DNA from: Allotamlana fucoidanivorans
Lineage (GTDB): Bacteria > Bacteroidota > Bacteroidia > Flavobacteriales > Flavobacteriaceae
NCBI RefSeq assembly: GCF_045788535.1
Contig: NZ_CP074074.1
Location: forward strand, 1,426,001 to 1,490,000
Direction of reading: 5' to 3'
DNA length: 64,000 nt
Every line of letters starts with the position of its first letter. The first letter of the stretch is position 1. The position numbers and the translations under genes were made by a program. Below the pieces are notes generated by a model, which saw nothing but the letters and a program-made list of their open reading frames with translations, was not told the DNA's origin and did no database searches. Positions 41,786 through 50,331 of the stretch are shown here, one piece after another.

Positions 41786-42736
41786 TTATTTATACTTCTT
41801 GTTTAGCTGGAATAGCATCTCCTCTGTGACTTCATCTAATGAAAATCTGTGTTTCCAATTCCAATCTTGTCTGGCGTATGAATCATTGATACTTTTAGGC
41901 CAGCTATTAGCAATGGCTTGTCTGTAATCAGGAGCATAGGTCATTTTAAACTCTGGCATATGCTTCTGTATAGACGCTTCAATATCACTTGGAGTGAAGC
42001 TTATGGCCGCTAAATTATATGACGATCGTATTTTAATGGCTTTGCTGTCGGCTTTCATAATATTCACCGTAGCGTTGATGGCATCATCCATAAACATCAT
42101 AGGTAATTTAGTATCCTGTTTTAAAAAACATTCATACGACTTATGTTTTATAGCTTCATGATAAACTTCTACGGCATAATCTGTTGTGCCTCCACCAGGT
42201 AAGGTCTTCCAGCTAATAATACCCGGATATCTAATACTTCGTACATCAACACCATATTTATTGTGATAGTATTCACACCAACGTTCACCAACCTGTTTTG
42301 TAATGCCATAAACGGTTGATGGTTCCATAATAGTATACTGCGGCGTATAATCAGTAGGTGTTGTAGTGCCAAACGCGGCAATGCTTGAGGGCCAAAACAC
42401 CTTGTGTATAAAGTTAGATTTGGCTAAATTTAATACATTAAACAGAGATATCATGTTTAAATCCCAAGCTTCCATTGGGAATTTTTCGCCCGTAGCACTC
42501 AGCATAGCAGCCATAAGATATACAGTGTTTATGTTAAACTTTTCAATACATGTTTTTACACTTGTATAGTCTTTAGCGTCAACAATCTCAAAAATACCAG
42601 AATTAACCACATCTAAATTGCTGTAACTAATGTCGCTCGCAACAACGTTATCGGCTCCGTAGAGATCGCGCAGTTTAAATGTGAGTTCAGAACCAATTTG
42701 TCCACATGCCCCAATGATTAGTATTTTAGGATCCAT
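41786..42736 (-). CDS. NAD-dependent epimerase/dehydratase, L-threonine dehydrogenase-like
   Basis: 316-residue extended SDR. The Rossmann motif ILIIGACGQIGSEL (GxxGxxG) is at residues 5-18. The catalytic site comprises WPSSIAAFG and Tyr-xxx-Lys in TVYGITKQVGERW. RYPGIISWKTLPGGGTTDYAVE and KLPMMFMDDAI are the features of the SDR-type L-threonine 3-dehydrogenases common in Bacteroidota. The reaction is L-threonine + NAD+ to 2-amino-3-oxobutyrate. No kbl (glycine C-acetyltransferase) gene is near. It is divergent from the lipoprotein gene at 42891. Confidence 0.85.
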   Translation of the reverse strand: MDPKILIIGACGQIGSELTFKLRDLYGADNVVASDISYSNLDVVNSGIFEIVDAKDYTSVKTCIEKFNINTVYLMAAMLSATGEKFPMEAWDLNMISLFNVLNLAKSNFIHKVFWPSSIAAFGTTTPTDYTPQYTIMEPSTVYGITKQVGERWCEYYHNKYGVDVRSIRYPGIISWKTLPGGGTTDYAVEVYHEAIKHKSYECFLKQDTKLPMMFMDDAINATVNIMKADSKAIKIRSSYNLAAISFTPSDIEASIQKHMPEFKMTYAPDYRQAIANSWPKSINDSYARQDWNWKHRFSLDEVTEEMLFQLNKKYK

Positions 42737-42860
42737 ATACTACCGTATTAATATAGAATTTTCAAAAATAATAAGTTTAAAATGATAATAATGTATTTTT
42801 TTCTTAGAAAATTTATAATTTGATGATATTGAATTATGATTGAAAAAACAATGATTACTC

Positions 42861-42868
42861 TATATTTG
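42861..42868 (+). promoter_or_regulatory. -7 element TATATTTG
   Basis: Exact TAnnTTTG match 22 bases before the lipoprotein start at 42891. Confidence 0.55.
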
Positions 42869-42890
42869 CAGTACATTATTTAAAGTCAAC

Positions 42891-43418
42891 ATGGTCATGC
42901 GTATAACAGGTATAACTTTCTTTTGTTTATTTGTTTTGGTTTTTAGCTGTAAGCAAAATCAAGATGAAAATGTAACAAACCCAACTAAAACAGAAAAGGT
43001 TGCATTAATTTCAGAAAAAGAAGTTGCTGCTTTAAAGTATACCGATTACGAATTAGATGATAAAACACGACAAGTTGTAAGAGACTGGACACCTTTTGTT
43101 CAGCTTCAAAATGATGTTGTAAATAAGGTGAAGGTTGCCGATTTAAGTTTTTTCAATGATAATAATAAGGCGATTGTTCTGCTCATAAAAGACTTAAAAA
43201 AAGATATTCCCGAGGCTGCTAAATCTCCCTCTATTGATGCCAGAATTTTGGTGGTTGAAACTAAAATTTATGAGCTAGAAAGTATTTCAAACTTATCAAC
43301 TACAACAAAAGATGAATTGCTTGTAGCGATTAAAGATTTCCTTGTTTCGTTTTCAAATTTAAAACTTCAATTAAATAAAAAAATAGAGTTCGATACGCGT
43401 ACCATTGAAAAACCTTAG
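42891..43418 (+). CDS. Hypothetical helical lipoprotein
   Basis: 175 residues. The lipobox is in LFVLVFSC (Cys20). The remaining part is helical and charged: EKVALISEKEVAALKYTDYELDDKTRQVVRDWTPFVQLQNDVVNKVK, then LIKDLKKDIPEAAKSPSIDARILVVETKIYELESISNLSTTTKDELLVAIKDFL. It is probably a periplasmic four-helix bundle. I do not recognise a named family. An in-frame ATG two codons downstream is an equally good start. Confidence 0.7.
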   Translation: MVMRITGITFFCLFVLVFSCKQNQDENVTNPTKTEKVALISEKEVAALKYTDYELDDKTRQVVRDWTPFVQLQNDVVNKVKVADLSFFNDNNKAIVLLIKDLKKDIPEAAKSPSIDARILVVETKIYELESISNLSTTTKDELLVAIKDFLVSFSNLKLQLNKKIEFDTRTIEKP

Positions 43419-43494
43419 TGGTCTTACGTTCATTTGAAGTGATTTTTTATTTCCTAGTTATAAAATTTTGCTAAATTTTTGTTAACAAGAAACA

Positions 43495-43522
43495 AATATT
43501 AATCTTATCACAGATTAATATT
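43495..43522. repeat. 11-bp perfect inverted repeat upstream of the M13 peptidase gene
   Basis: AATATTAATCT / AGATTAATATT separated by 6 bases. There is no T run next to it, so an operator is more likely than a terminator. The adjoining bases to 43620 hold no gene. Confidence 0.4.
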
Positions 43523-43620
43523 AGTAATTTGTAATCTGATTATAATAAATCATAAAAAACTAAAACACATCATTTTGCCGTCAACAAAGCAATTTGATAA
43601 TTAACTTAATGATTCAGTAA

Positions 43621-45714
43621 ATGAAAAACTACGTAAAACTACTTGCTTTTTTAGGTGTTCTGGCTATGGTTAGTCTGCAATCTTGTAAGAAAGACACCGA
43701 AAAAGAAATCGCAAAAACAGAGGTTGTGCCAGGGATCAATCTAGATTTTATGGATAGCACGACAACTCCTAACAATGATTTTTTTCGATATACTAATGGG
43801 AAATGGCTAGACCAGACAGATATTCCCGATGATAGAACGAGCTGGGGTTCTTTTCATGAGTTACTAAAGAAAACAGATGATGATGTGTTAGCCATATTAA
43901 GTGCTGCCATGAGTGAAGATAAAGATATGATGTCTATTAATATCAGGCCTGGGTCAGATCAAGAGAAAGCCGTAAAGCTTTTCAAAACCATAATGGACAC
44001 CACGAGTAGAAACGAATTGGGGGTTAAACCATTGAAGCCTTATTTAAGTAAAATTGAGTCGATATCTAATATCAACGATCTTCAAAATTATTTAATTGAA
44101 ATGGAACCGCTAGGTGGGGGTGGTTTTTTTAGTTTTTACGTATACGCCCATACTAAAAACAGTAATATTAATGCGGGTTACCTTGCTCCTGACGGATTAG
44201 GTCTTCCCGATAGAGATTACTATGTAAAAGAAGATGAAGACTCTAAGGAAAAAAGAAAAAAGTATGTAGCACATATAACCAGAATGTTACAGTTTTTAGG
44301 GTATACTGAAGCTGAATCTTCTGAGCAGGCTACTGATATATTGGCTTTTGAAACAAGTTTGGCTGAACCTAGAATGGACAAAGTAGACAGACGTGATGCT
44401 AGAAAAAGATACAATCCAAGATCTATTGATGAACTTCAAAATATGGTGCCTGCTATCCAATGGAATGCGTATTTTGAAGGTATTGGTGTAAAACAAATGG
44501 ATACCGTTATTGTAAATGAGGTGAACTATATGAAGGCGCTTCAAACGGTATTGTCTCAAAATAATGTAGAGACATGGAAGTCGTATTTACGTTGGAATGC
44601 CTTTAACTCTGCCGCTTCTTTACTTAGTACAGAAATAGCAACGGCCAACTGGGAGTTTTATAGTAGAACGCTACGAGGCGCAAAAAAACAAAGACCACTT
44701 GATGAAAGAGCGCTTCAAACAGTAAATGGTACTATTGGTGAAGCTTTGGGTAAACTTTATGTTGATAAAAAGTTTCCGCCAGAAGCTAAAGAGAAGGCTG
44801 AAAAAATGATTCAAAATGTCATTAAGGCTTATGAACTAAGAATTAAGAATTTAACCTGGATGACCGAAGCAACAAAACAAAAGGCTATAGAAAAGCTTTT
44901 AGCGCTAAAAGTAAAAATTGCTTATCCAGATAAGTGGAGAGATTACTCAGAATTAAATGTAGCTGGTGTTGATGAAGGAGGTTCTTACTTGCAAAACATG
45001 CTCAATGCTAGTCGGTGGAATCACCAGCAAAACCTCAAAGATCTTGGTAACCCTGTTGATAAAAGCCGATGGAGTATGTCGCCTCAAATGGTTAATGCCT
45101 ATTTTAGTCCTGCGTTCAATGAAATTGTTTTCCCTGCTGCCATTTTACAACCTCCATTTTATAATTATCAGGCAGATGACGCGGTTAACTATGGTGGCAT
45201 TGGAGCGGTAATTGGACATGAGATTTCACATTGTTTTGACGATTCTGGTTCTCGATATGATAAGAATGGTAACTTGAATAATTGGTGGACCGATGAAGAT
45301 TTAAAACAGTTTGAAGCCTTAGGAAAAGATTTGGCAGACCAGTACAGTAAAATTGAAGTATTGCCAGAAACCTTCATAAATGGTCCTTTTACCTTAGGAG
45401 AAAATATTGGTGATTTAGGAGGTGTAACTGCAGCTTATGAAGCTTTACAACTTAGTTTTAAAGACAATGGACGTCCTGAAAATATTGATGGATTCACACC
45501 AGAACAACGGTTTTTCTTGTCGTGGTGTACTATTTGGAGAACAAAATCACGTGATAATGCTTTAAAAACCCAGATAAAAACAGATCCGCATTCACCAGGT
45601 ATGGTAAGAGCGGTGCAACCGCTTTTAAATATTGATGCTTTTTATAATGCATTTAATATTAAGGAAGGTGACAATATGTATTTAAACCCTGAAGAGCGCG
45701 TTAAGATTTGGTAA
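43621..45714 (+). CDS. M13 family zinc metallopeptidase (neprilysin/PepO-like) lipoprotein
   Basis: 697 residues. A signal peptide with lipobox ends at LQSC (Cys22). The large helical M13_N domain follows (NNDFFRYTNGKWLDQTDIPDDRTSWGSF), and the catalytic domain has HEISH at 533-537, the third zinc ligand Glu594 and Asp598 in ENIGDLGG, and the substrate-binding NAYFSPAFNEIVFPAAILQPPFY. It cleaves short peptides in the periplasm or at the cell surface. It is monocistronic, with a terminator downstream. Confidence 0.93.
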   Translation: MKNYVKLLAFLGVLAMVSLQSCKKDTEKEIAKTEVVPGINLDFMDSTTTPNNDFFRYTNGKWLDQTDIPDDRTSWGSFHELLKKTDDDVLAILSAAMSEDKDMMSINIRPGSDQEKAVKLFKTIMDTTSRNELGVKPLKPYLSKIESISNINDLQNYLIEMEPLGGGGFFSFYVYAHTKNSNINAGYLAPDGLGLPDRDYYVKEDEDSKEKRKKYVAHITRMLQFLGYTEAESSEQATDILAFETSLAEPRMDKVDRRDARKRYNPRSIDELQNMVPAIQWNAYFEGIGVKQMDTVIVNEVNYMKALQTVLSQNNVETWKSYLRWNAFNSAASLLSTEIATANWEFYSRTLRGAKKQRPLDERALQTVNGTIGEALGKLYVDKKFPPEAKEKAEKMIQNVIKAYELRIKNLTWMTEATKQKAIEKLLALKVKIAYPDKWRDYSELNVAGVDEGGSYLQNMLNASRWNHQQNLKDLGNPVDKSRWSMSPQMVNAYFSPAFNEIVFPAAILQPPFYNYQADDAVNYGGIGAVIGHEISHCFDDSGSRYDKNGNLNNWWTDEDLKQFEALGKDLADQYSKIEVLPETFINGPFTLGENIGDLGGVTAAYEALQLSFKDNGRPENIDGFTPEQRFFLSWCTIWRTKSRDNALKTQIKTDPHSPGMVRAVQPLLNIDAFYNAFNIKEGDNMYLNPEERVKIW

Positions 45715-45740
45715 ATTAAACATCTAAGGGTTTATAAAAT

Positions 45741-45780
45741 AAAAAGGCACATTCATAATTTTATAAATGTGCCTTTTTTA
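45741..45780. terminator. Terminator between the M13 peptidase and TPR genes
   Basis: Stem AAAAAGGCACATT / AATGTGCCTTTTT with A and T runs on both sides, shared by convergent genes. Confidence 0.85.
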
Positions 45781-45805
45781 TGTTAAGTGTTTCTTATTGT
45801 TTTGG

Positions 45806-46513
45806 CTACTCGGTTTGTGTTTGAGATTGCATCACTTGTTTTTGTCTTAATAATTCATTTTTTGTTAATTGAAGCATATTGAAATTAGGTGCTATTTTAA
45901 AGGCTGCATCAAGTTCATCAACTGCCAAATCAATGTTTGCTTTTTTGTCTTTATTATATATAGACAAGGCATTTAAATACATGAATCCTGCTTTAAGCGG
46001 TACTTCATAAGGGGTTTGTCTTTCATAATAAGCACGTTTCATATCATCTTTGGCATTGGCTAAACCAAAAGCTATATGCTTATCGGCTTCATCAAATTTT
46101 TGAAGTTGCATGGCAATTTCGGCTAATTCATAAGCAATCATAGGGTCAGATTCCCGTTTAAATAACTCTGTAAAATGTGAATAGGCCATTTTAGGCTGAC
46201 CAACAGCTTTCAAAGAAATAGCTTTTACTTCTACAGCTATATCTGAGTCTTCGGGGTTAGTGACAATACCTATTGTGTTTAACGCCTGAACATATTTGCC
46301 TTCACTCATATAGATATAAGCTAGAGTGTCTTGTCTTGCTACCGATGGCTGTAAAACATTTAAATGTGTCATAGCATTGATAATGCCTTGTACATCCCCT
46401 TGGGTTTTCATTTGTTTATAATACGCATCAAAATGCGAAATTAATTCTGAGTTAGTTTGTGCATTCAACATAAAACTACTTGTCAATAAAACCAATCCAA
46501 CTAATTTTTTCAT
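45806..46513 (-). CDS. Periplasmic tetratricopeptide-repeat protein
   Basis: 235 residues with a signal peptide (LVGLVLLTSSFMLNAQ). TPR-like helix pairs can be seen at ARQDTLAYIYMSEGKYVQALNTIG, GQPKMAYSHFTELFKRESDPMIAYELAEIAMQLQKFDEADKHIAFGLA and AGFMYLNALSIYNKDKKANIDLAVDELDAAFKIAPNF. It is probably a periplasmic scaffold; the partner is unknown. It has no operon mate, and 262 bases of AT-rich spacer separate it from the divergent CBS gene. Confidence 0.8.
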   Translation of the reverse strand: MKKLVGLVLLTSSFMLNAQTNSELISHFDAYYKQMKTQGDVQGIINAMTHLNVLQPSVARQDTLAYIYMSEGKYVQALNTIGIVTNPEDSDIAVEVKAISLKAVGQPKMAYSHFTELFKRESDPMIAYELAEIAMQLQKFDEADKHIAFGLANAKDDMKRAYYERQTPYEVPLKAGFMYLNALSIYNKDKKANIDLAVDELDAAFKIAPNFNMLQLTKNELLRQKQVMQSQTQTE

Positions 46514-46775
46514 CTTTTTTAATTTACTTTATTTAGAACGCTAAATCTATAAAAATTTAACAGTTAATTTCTTAAAACTACGCTAATTATTTTTGTTTGT
46601 TTACAAAATGACTGGCAGTCTTAATTATTTTATTTGTTTGAAATATAAGGTGTTAAGTGAATTTGTTTTCAAAAAATAAGTCATAAAAAATTCTAAAGAG
46701 ATGCTATAACACTAAAAAAGAGCTAGGAAAATTAGAAAAAAACAGCTATATTTCAGTTTACTAAATTTACTAGTT

Positions 46776-47243
46776 ATGGGGATAAAGAGTTTTCAAGGCG
46801 CAAGAAGGCAGCAGGCATCAAATACAGAATCACAATCATTAACCGTTAGTGATTATATGACAACGAGCTTAATTACATTTAAGCCCGATCAGCCTATAGA
46901 AATTGTAATGCAAGCTTTAATAAAACACAGAATTTCTGGTGGGCCAGTGGTAAATGATAAAAATGAATTGGTAGGTATTATTTCCGAGGGTGATTGTATT
47001 AAACAAATTAGTGAGAGCCGCTATTACAATATGCCTATGCAAGATCAAACTATAGAAAAGCACATGGTGTCAAATGTTGAAACCATTGATGGAAATATGA
47101 ATATTTTTGATGCTGCTAAGAAGTTTTTAGAATCTAAACGCAGACGTTTTCCAATTGTAGAGAACGGTAAATTGGTTGGGCAAATTAGTCAGAAAGACAT
47201 CTTAAAAGCGGCCATGACCATAAAAGGTCAAACTTGGAAATAA
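46776..47243 (+). CDS. Two-CBS-domain protein
   Basis: 155 residues. Two CBS motifs: VSDYMTTSLITFKPDQPIEIVMQALIKHRISGGPVVNDKNELVGIISEGDCIKQI (residues 24-80) and IEKHMVSNVETIDGNMNIFDAAKKFLESKRRRFPIVENGKLVGQISQKDILKA (about 92-146). CBS pairs bind adenine nucleotides and act as energy sensors. There is no attached effector domain, so it probably regulates a partner in trans. The partner is not evident. Confidence 0.88.
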   Translation: MGIKSFQGARRQQASNTESQSLTVSDYMTTSLITFKPDQPIEIVMQALIKHRISGGPVVNDKNELVGIISEGDCIKQISESRYYNMPMQDQTIEKHMVSNVETIDGNMNIFDAAKKFLESKRRRFPIVENGKLVGQISQKDILKAAMTIKGQTWK

Positions 47244-47274
47244 AATAATCGTTTTAAGAAGCACAAAGGTCTCT

Positions 47275-47799
47275 TTATAAATATAAATTTATGAGACCTT
47301 CAGGTGTGTCTACCAAAATAAGGTGGTTGATTCTGTCTACCTTTAAGATAAATTCATCGTTCATAGGGATTAAAATTTCAATACCATCTCTATCTACTTC
47401 GAATAAAGCTTGGGCGGTTGAATCGTTAACAGATTTAATGATTCCTACGTCTCCAAAGTTTTTGTCAACGATTTTGAAACCAATAATTTCATGAAAATAG
47501 AACTGATTACCTTCTAGCTTTGGAAGCAGGTCTAAAGGCAGGTAGAGCTCACATTTCATAATAGCATCTGCGTCAGCTTCAGAATCTACATCCTCAAATT
47601 TTATACGAAGTAATTCAGATTTGTGTAATTGAGCGTGTTCAACAAAAAATGGCACTAAATTATTTCGAAGCTCCAAAAAAATAGCATCTAAATGCTCATA
47701 AAGCTCAGGCTGATCGGTATCAAGTTTTACCAATACTTCGCCTTTAAAGCTGTATTTTTTCACAATTTTTCCTAGGTAAAAACAGTCGTCCTTTTTCAT
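47275..47799 (-). CDS. rimM: Ribosome maturation factor RimM
   Basis: 174 residues with the two RimM domains: FYLGKIVKKYSFKGEVLVKLDTDQPELYEHLDAIFLE (N-terminal barrel) and GFKIVDKNFGDVGIIKSVNDSTAQALFEVDRDGIEILIPMNDEFILKVD (PRC-like barrel). It binds S19 and assists assembly of the 30S head. It lies downstream of rpsP as usual, but a strong hairpin with a T run sits between the two genes. Confidence 0.93.
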   Translation of the reverse strand: MKKDDCFYLGKIVKKYSFKGEVLVKLDTDQPELYEHLDAIFLELRNNLVPFFVEHAQLHKSELLRIKFEDVDSEADADAIMKCELYLPLDLLPKLEGNQFYFHEIIGFKIVDKNFGDVGIIKSVNDSTAQALFEVDRDGIEILIPMNDEFILKVDRINHLILVDTPEGLINLYL

Positions 47800-47814
47800 G
47801 GTATAAAAATAAAA

Positions 47815-47840
47815 AACTCCGATAGTATGCTATCGGAGTT
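47815..47840 (-). terminator. Hairpin terminator or attenuator between rpsP and rimM
   Basis: Perfect 11-bp stem AACTCCGATAG / CTATCGGAGTT with a 4-base loop, followed on the minus strand by six T. It should reduce rimM transcription relative to rpsP. Confidence 0.85.
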
Positions 47841-47863
47841 TAAAAGTATAAAAAATAATTTTT

Positions 47864-48355
47864 TTATTCTTCTTCGTTTGTTGCTTCAGCTGTTTCTTCT
47901 TCTACTACAGGAGCAGCGGCAGCAATTCTTGCTTCGTTTACAGCTTTCTCAGCCGCCAATGCTTCAGCTTTCGCTTTTGCTTGAGCTTCTGATAAACCTT
48001 CTGCTTTCGCTTCAACCTTTGCATTTTTTTCTTCCAACCAAGCATTGAATTTTTCTTCAGCTTGCTCTTCAGTTAAAGCTCCTTTTTTAACGCCACCAAC
48101 AAGGTGATTTTTCAATAAGGCTCCTTTGTAAGATAAAAGGTTTTTAGCAGTGTCTGTTGGTTGAGCTCCATTTTGTAACCATTGCACAGCCCCATCAATA
48201 TTCAATTCAACGGTTGCAGGGTTAGTGTTTGGGTTGTAAATACCTAATTTTTCTAAGAATTTACCATCTCTTTTTGCTCTTGAGTCAGCTGCTACGATCC
48301 AGTAAAAAGGTTTCCCTTTTTTACCATGTCTTTGTAATCTAATTTTTACAGGCAT
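47864..48355 (-). CDS. rpsP: 30S ribosomal protein S16 with long Ala/Glu tail
   Basis: 163 residues. The S16 core (residues 1-85) is canonical: PVKIRLQRHGKKGKPFYWIVAADSRAKRDGKFLEKLGIYNPNT and VQWLQNGAQPTDTAKNLLSYKGAL. It is followed by about 75 residues of Ala/Glu/Lys-rich helix (EEKFNAWLEEKNAKVEAKAEGLSEAQAKAKAEALAAEKA) and an acidic end. Such extensions are typical of Bacteroidota S16. First gene of the rpsP-rimM operon. Confidence 0.95.
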   Translation of the reverse strand: MPVKIRLQRHGKKGKPFYWIVAADSRAKRDGKFLEKLGIYNPNTNPATVELNIDGAVQWLQNGAQPTDTAKNLLSYKGALLKNHLVGGVKKGALTEEQAEEKFNAWLEEKNAKVEAKAEGLSEAQAKAKAEALAAEKAVNEARIAAAAPVVEEETAEATNEEE

Positions 48356-48450
48356 AATAATTAATTATTTGAGGTTCTCGACCTCGGTTATTAATGAGGG
48401 CGCAAAGATACTATATTTTTTTAATTATCAAGCTTTTATTGATGGTGAAT

Positions 48451-49515
48451 TTAAAATAATAGGCAAACAGGTGTAGGTACTTTAACATCATGTAAAAAAG
48501 TAAGTTGCCCGCTGTTTTTGTCAATGGAATACACAGCAATATTTTCACTTAACTTATTAGCGACTAAAAGGAAGTTTCCTGTAGGGTCTAGGGTGAAATT
48601 TCTAGGCCAGTCACCATGAACTGAAATACTTTGAATCTTGTCTATTTCCCCCGTTTTTGTGTCTCTTTTAAACACAGCTATGGTGTTTTCGCCACGGTTT
48701 GAACCATATAAAAAGCGTTCGTCATGTGATAAGTGAATGTCGGCACATTTGTTTTTACCTTTAAAATCAGGGTCAAGGGTACTATCATAATCAATCATTT
48801 TAAATCCGTTCCCTATTTTTTTTATGGAAGTAATAGAGCCGCCATACTCATTTATAATATAAATAAATTGACCGTCTTTTGTTATTTCAAAATGACGTGG
48901 GCCAGGATTTCCTGTGGTTTCAATAAGACTATCTGATTTAAGCTGATACTTTGTGTCTTTTAACTGGTATTGATACAGGGCATTTCTTCCTAAATCGGCA
49001 ACATAGATATCGTTCTTAAAAAATTTTGCCGAATGAGCATGAGCCTTTTCTGTTTCAGTATTATGATTGAATACTTGCGAGGCTTCACTAAGAGCACCGT
49101 TGGTATTTATGGGTAAGAATGATACCGTACCGCCACCATAGTTTGATACAACTGCTAAATTTCCCTCTTGGTTGATAGAAATATGGCAAGGCCCTTTTCC
49201 TTCACTATTTTCCGTGTTTATATGTTGTAAATATCCGTCGGGTTTCATTTTAAACGCCATAACCGCACTGGTTTGTCCTTCACCCACAGCATATAAATAA
49301 TTTTTTTTAGGGGAAAATGCCAGAAAAGAGGGGTTTTCTGCTTTAACGGCCAATTGTAAATCATGAAGTACTCCTGTTTTTGTGTTAAACGTCATTTTAT
49401 AGATGCCTTCGCTGTTTCCTGAGGTATAAGTGCCAATATAAAGGGGAATATCTTGAGAGTTACTCGTCAAGAAAACGAATGATAAGATAAAAGAATGTAC
49501 TAATTTGGTCGTCAT
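48451..49515 (-). CDS. Secreted lactonase family (6-phosphogluconolactonase-like) beta-propeller
   Basis: 354 residues. A signal peptide (LVHSFILSFVFLTSNSQ) precedes a seven-bladed propeller: PLYIGTYTSGNSEGIYKMTFNTKTGVL, ENPSFLAFSPKKNYLYAVGE, GKGPCHISINQEGNLAVVSNYGGGTVSFLPIN, NPGPRHFEITKDGQFIYIINEYGGSI and NWPRNFTLDP-like blocks. This is the Pgl/YbhE-type lactonase family. Because it is exported, cytoplasmic 6-phosphogluconolactone is not its substrate, and another lactone is likely (inference). It is divergent from the DUF2383 gene. Confidence 0.85.
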   Translation of the reverse strand: MTTKLVHSFILSFVFLTSNSQDIPLYIGTYTSGNSEGIYKMTFNTKTGVLHDLQLAVKAENPSFLAFSPKKNYLYAVGEGQTSAVMAFKMKPDGYLQHINTENSEGKGPCHISINQEGNLAVVSNYGGGTVSFLPINTNGALSEASQVFNHNTETEKAHAHSAKFFKNDIYVADLGRNALYQYQLKDTKYQLKSDSLIETTGNPGPRHFEITKDGQFIYIINEYGGSITSIKKIGNGFKMIDYDSTLDPDFKGKNKCADIHLSHDERFLYGSNRGENTIAVFKRDTKTGEIDKIQSISVHGDWPRNFTLDPTGNFLLVANKLSENIAVYSIDKNSGQLTFLHDVKVPTPVCLLF

Positions 49516-49719
49516 TTTATTTTGAATTGAAAATCCAATTTATGATAAATTAACTTAAATCTCGATAAGAGGTGTTAATTTTTCAAAATTAAATTTTAAA
49601 CTAAGTTAAATGGTTTGATGTAAGTAAATTATGAATTTATCTTAGCTAAACAGATCTGTTATAGATGTGAAACAATACGCATCTCTAAAAGAATTTATTG
49701 GAATTAAAATGTAATTATT

Positions 49720-50169
49720 ATGAAAGCTACAGAAAGAATTTCAAACAAATTGAATGAATTGTTAGTTAAGAATTATGATGCCGAAAAGGGGTATTTGAAT
49801 GCCGCTGAATCGGTTGAAAGTCCTGATTTAAAACTATTTTTTAAAAGACGGGCTTTTGAACGAAGTGAATTTGCTAATGAGTTAAGAAAAGAGATTTTGA
49901 GGTATGATGAGCATCCTAAAGATTCAGGTAGTTTTAAAGGAGTAGTATACAGAAATTGGGTAAGCTTAAAAAACCTGTTTACATCAAACAATGAGGAGGC
50001 GATTTTAGAAGAGGTAATTAAAGGCGAGGAAAGAAACTTAGAGGAATATCTCGAGGTTTTAGAGGATAGAGTATTGCCTTCAAGTATTGTAACGTTATTG
50101 CTGAATCAAAAAAATGCTATCCAAAATGCTATTGATGCTTCAAAGAAAAAAGAGATTTTAGTAACCTAA
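49720..50169 (+). CDS. Canonical PA2169-type ferritin-like (DUF2383) protein
   Basis: 149 residues. It matches the family all along: NELLVKNYDAEKGYLNAAESVESPDLKLFFKRRAFERSEFANELRKEILRYDEHPKDSGSFKGVVYRNWVSLKNLF and then ILEEVIKGEERNLEEYLEVLED. The helix-1 EKGY, helix-2 FERSEF and helix-3 GEERNLEEY acidic residues are all present, so a di-metal site is possible. It serves as a reference for the three degenerate paralogues at 4407-6133. The function is unknown. A terminator follows. Confidence 0.85.
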   Translation: MKATERISNKLNELLVKNYDAEKGYLNAAESVESPDLKLFFKRRAFERSEFANELRKEILRYDEHPKDSGSFKGVVYRNWVSLKNLFTSNNEEAILEEVIKGEERNLEEYLEVLEDRVLPSSIVTLLLNQKNAIQNAIDASKKKEILVT

Positions 50170-50194
50170 GGGTTGAGCGGAGTTTAGCAATGTG

Positions 50195-50228
50195 AGAAGA
50201 GCTATCTATATAGGTAGCTCTTCTTTTT
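50195..50228 (+). terminator. Intrinsic terminator after the canonical DUF2383 gene
   Basis: Stem AGAAGAGCTA / TAGCTCTTCT, 10-base loop, then a T run. Confidence 0.85.
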
Positions 50229-50331
50229 GTTTAAAACTCTTTATAACTTCACTTTAAAAAAGTGTAAATTCTACCTATTTTTATAGACTTATTATTTTGT
50301 TAATAGCAGAAACAAAACCTGGATAAAATTT

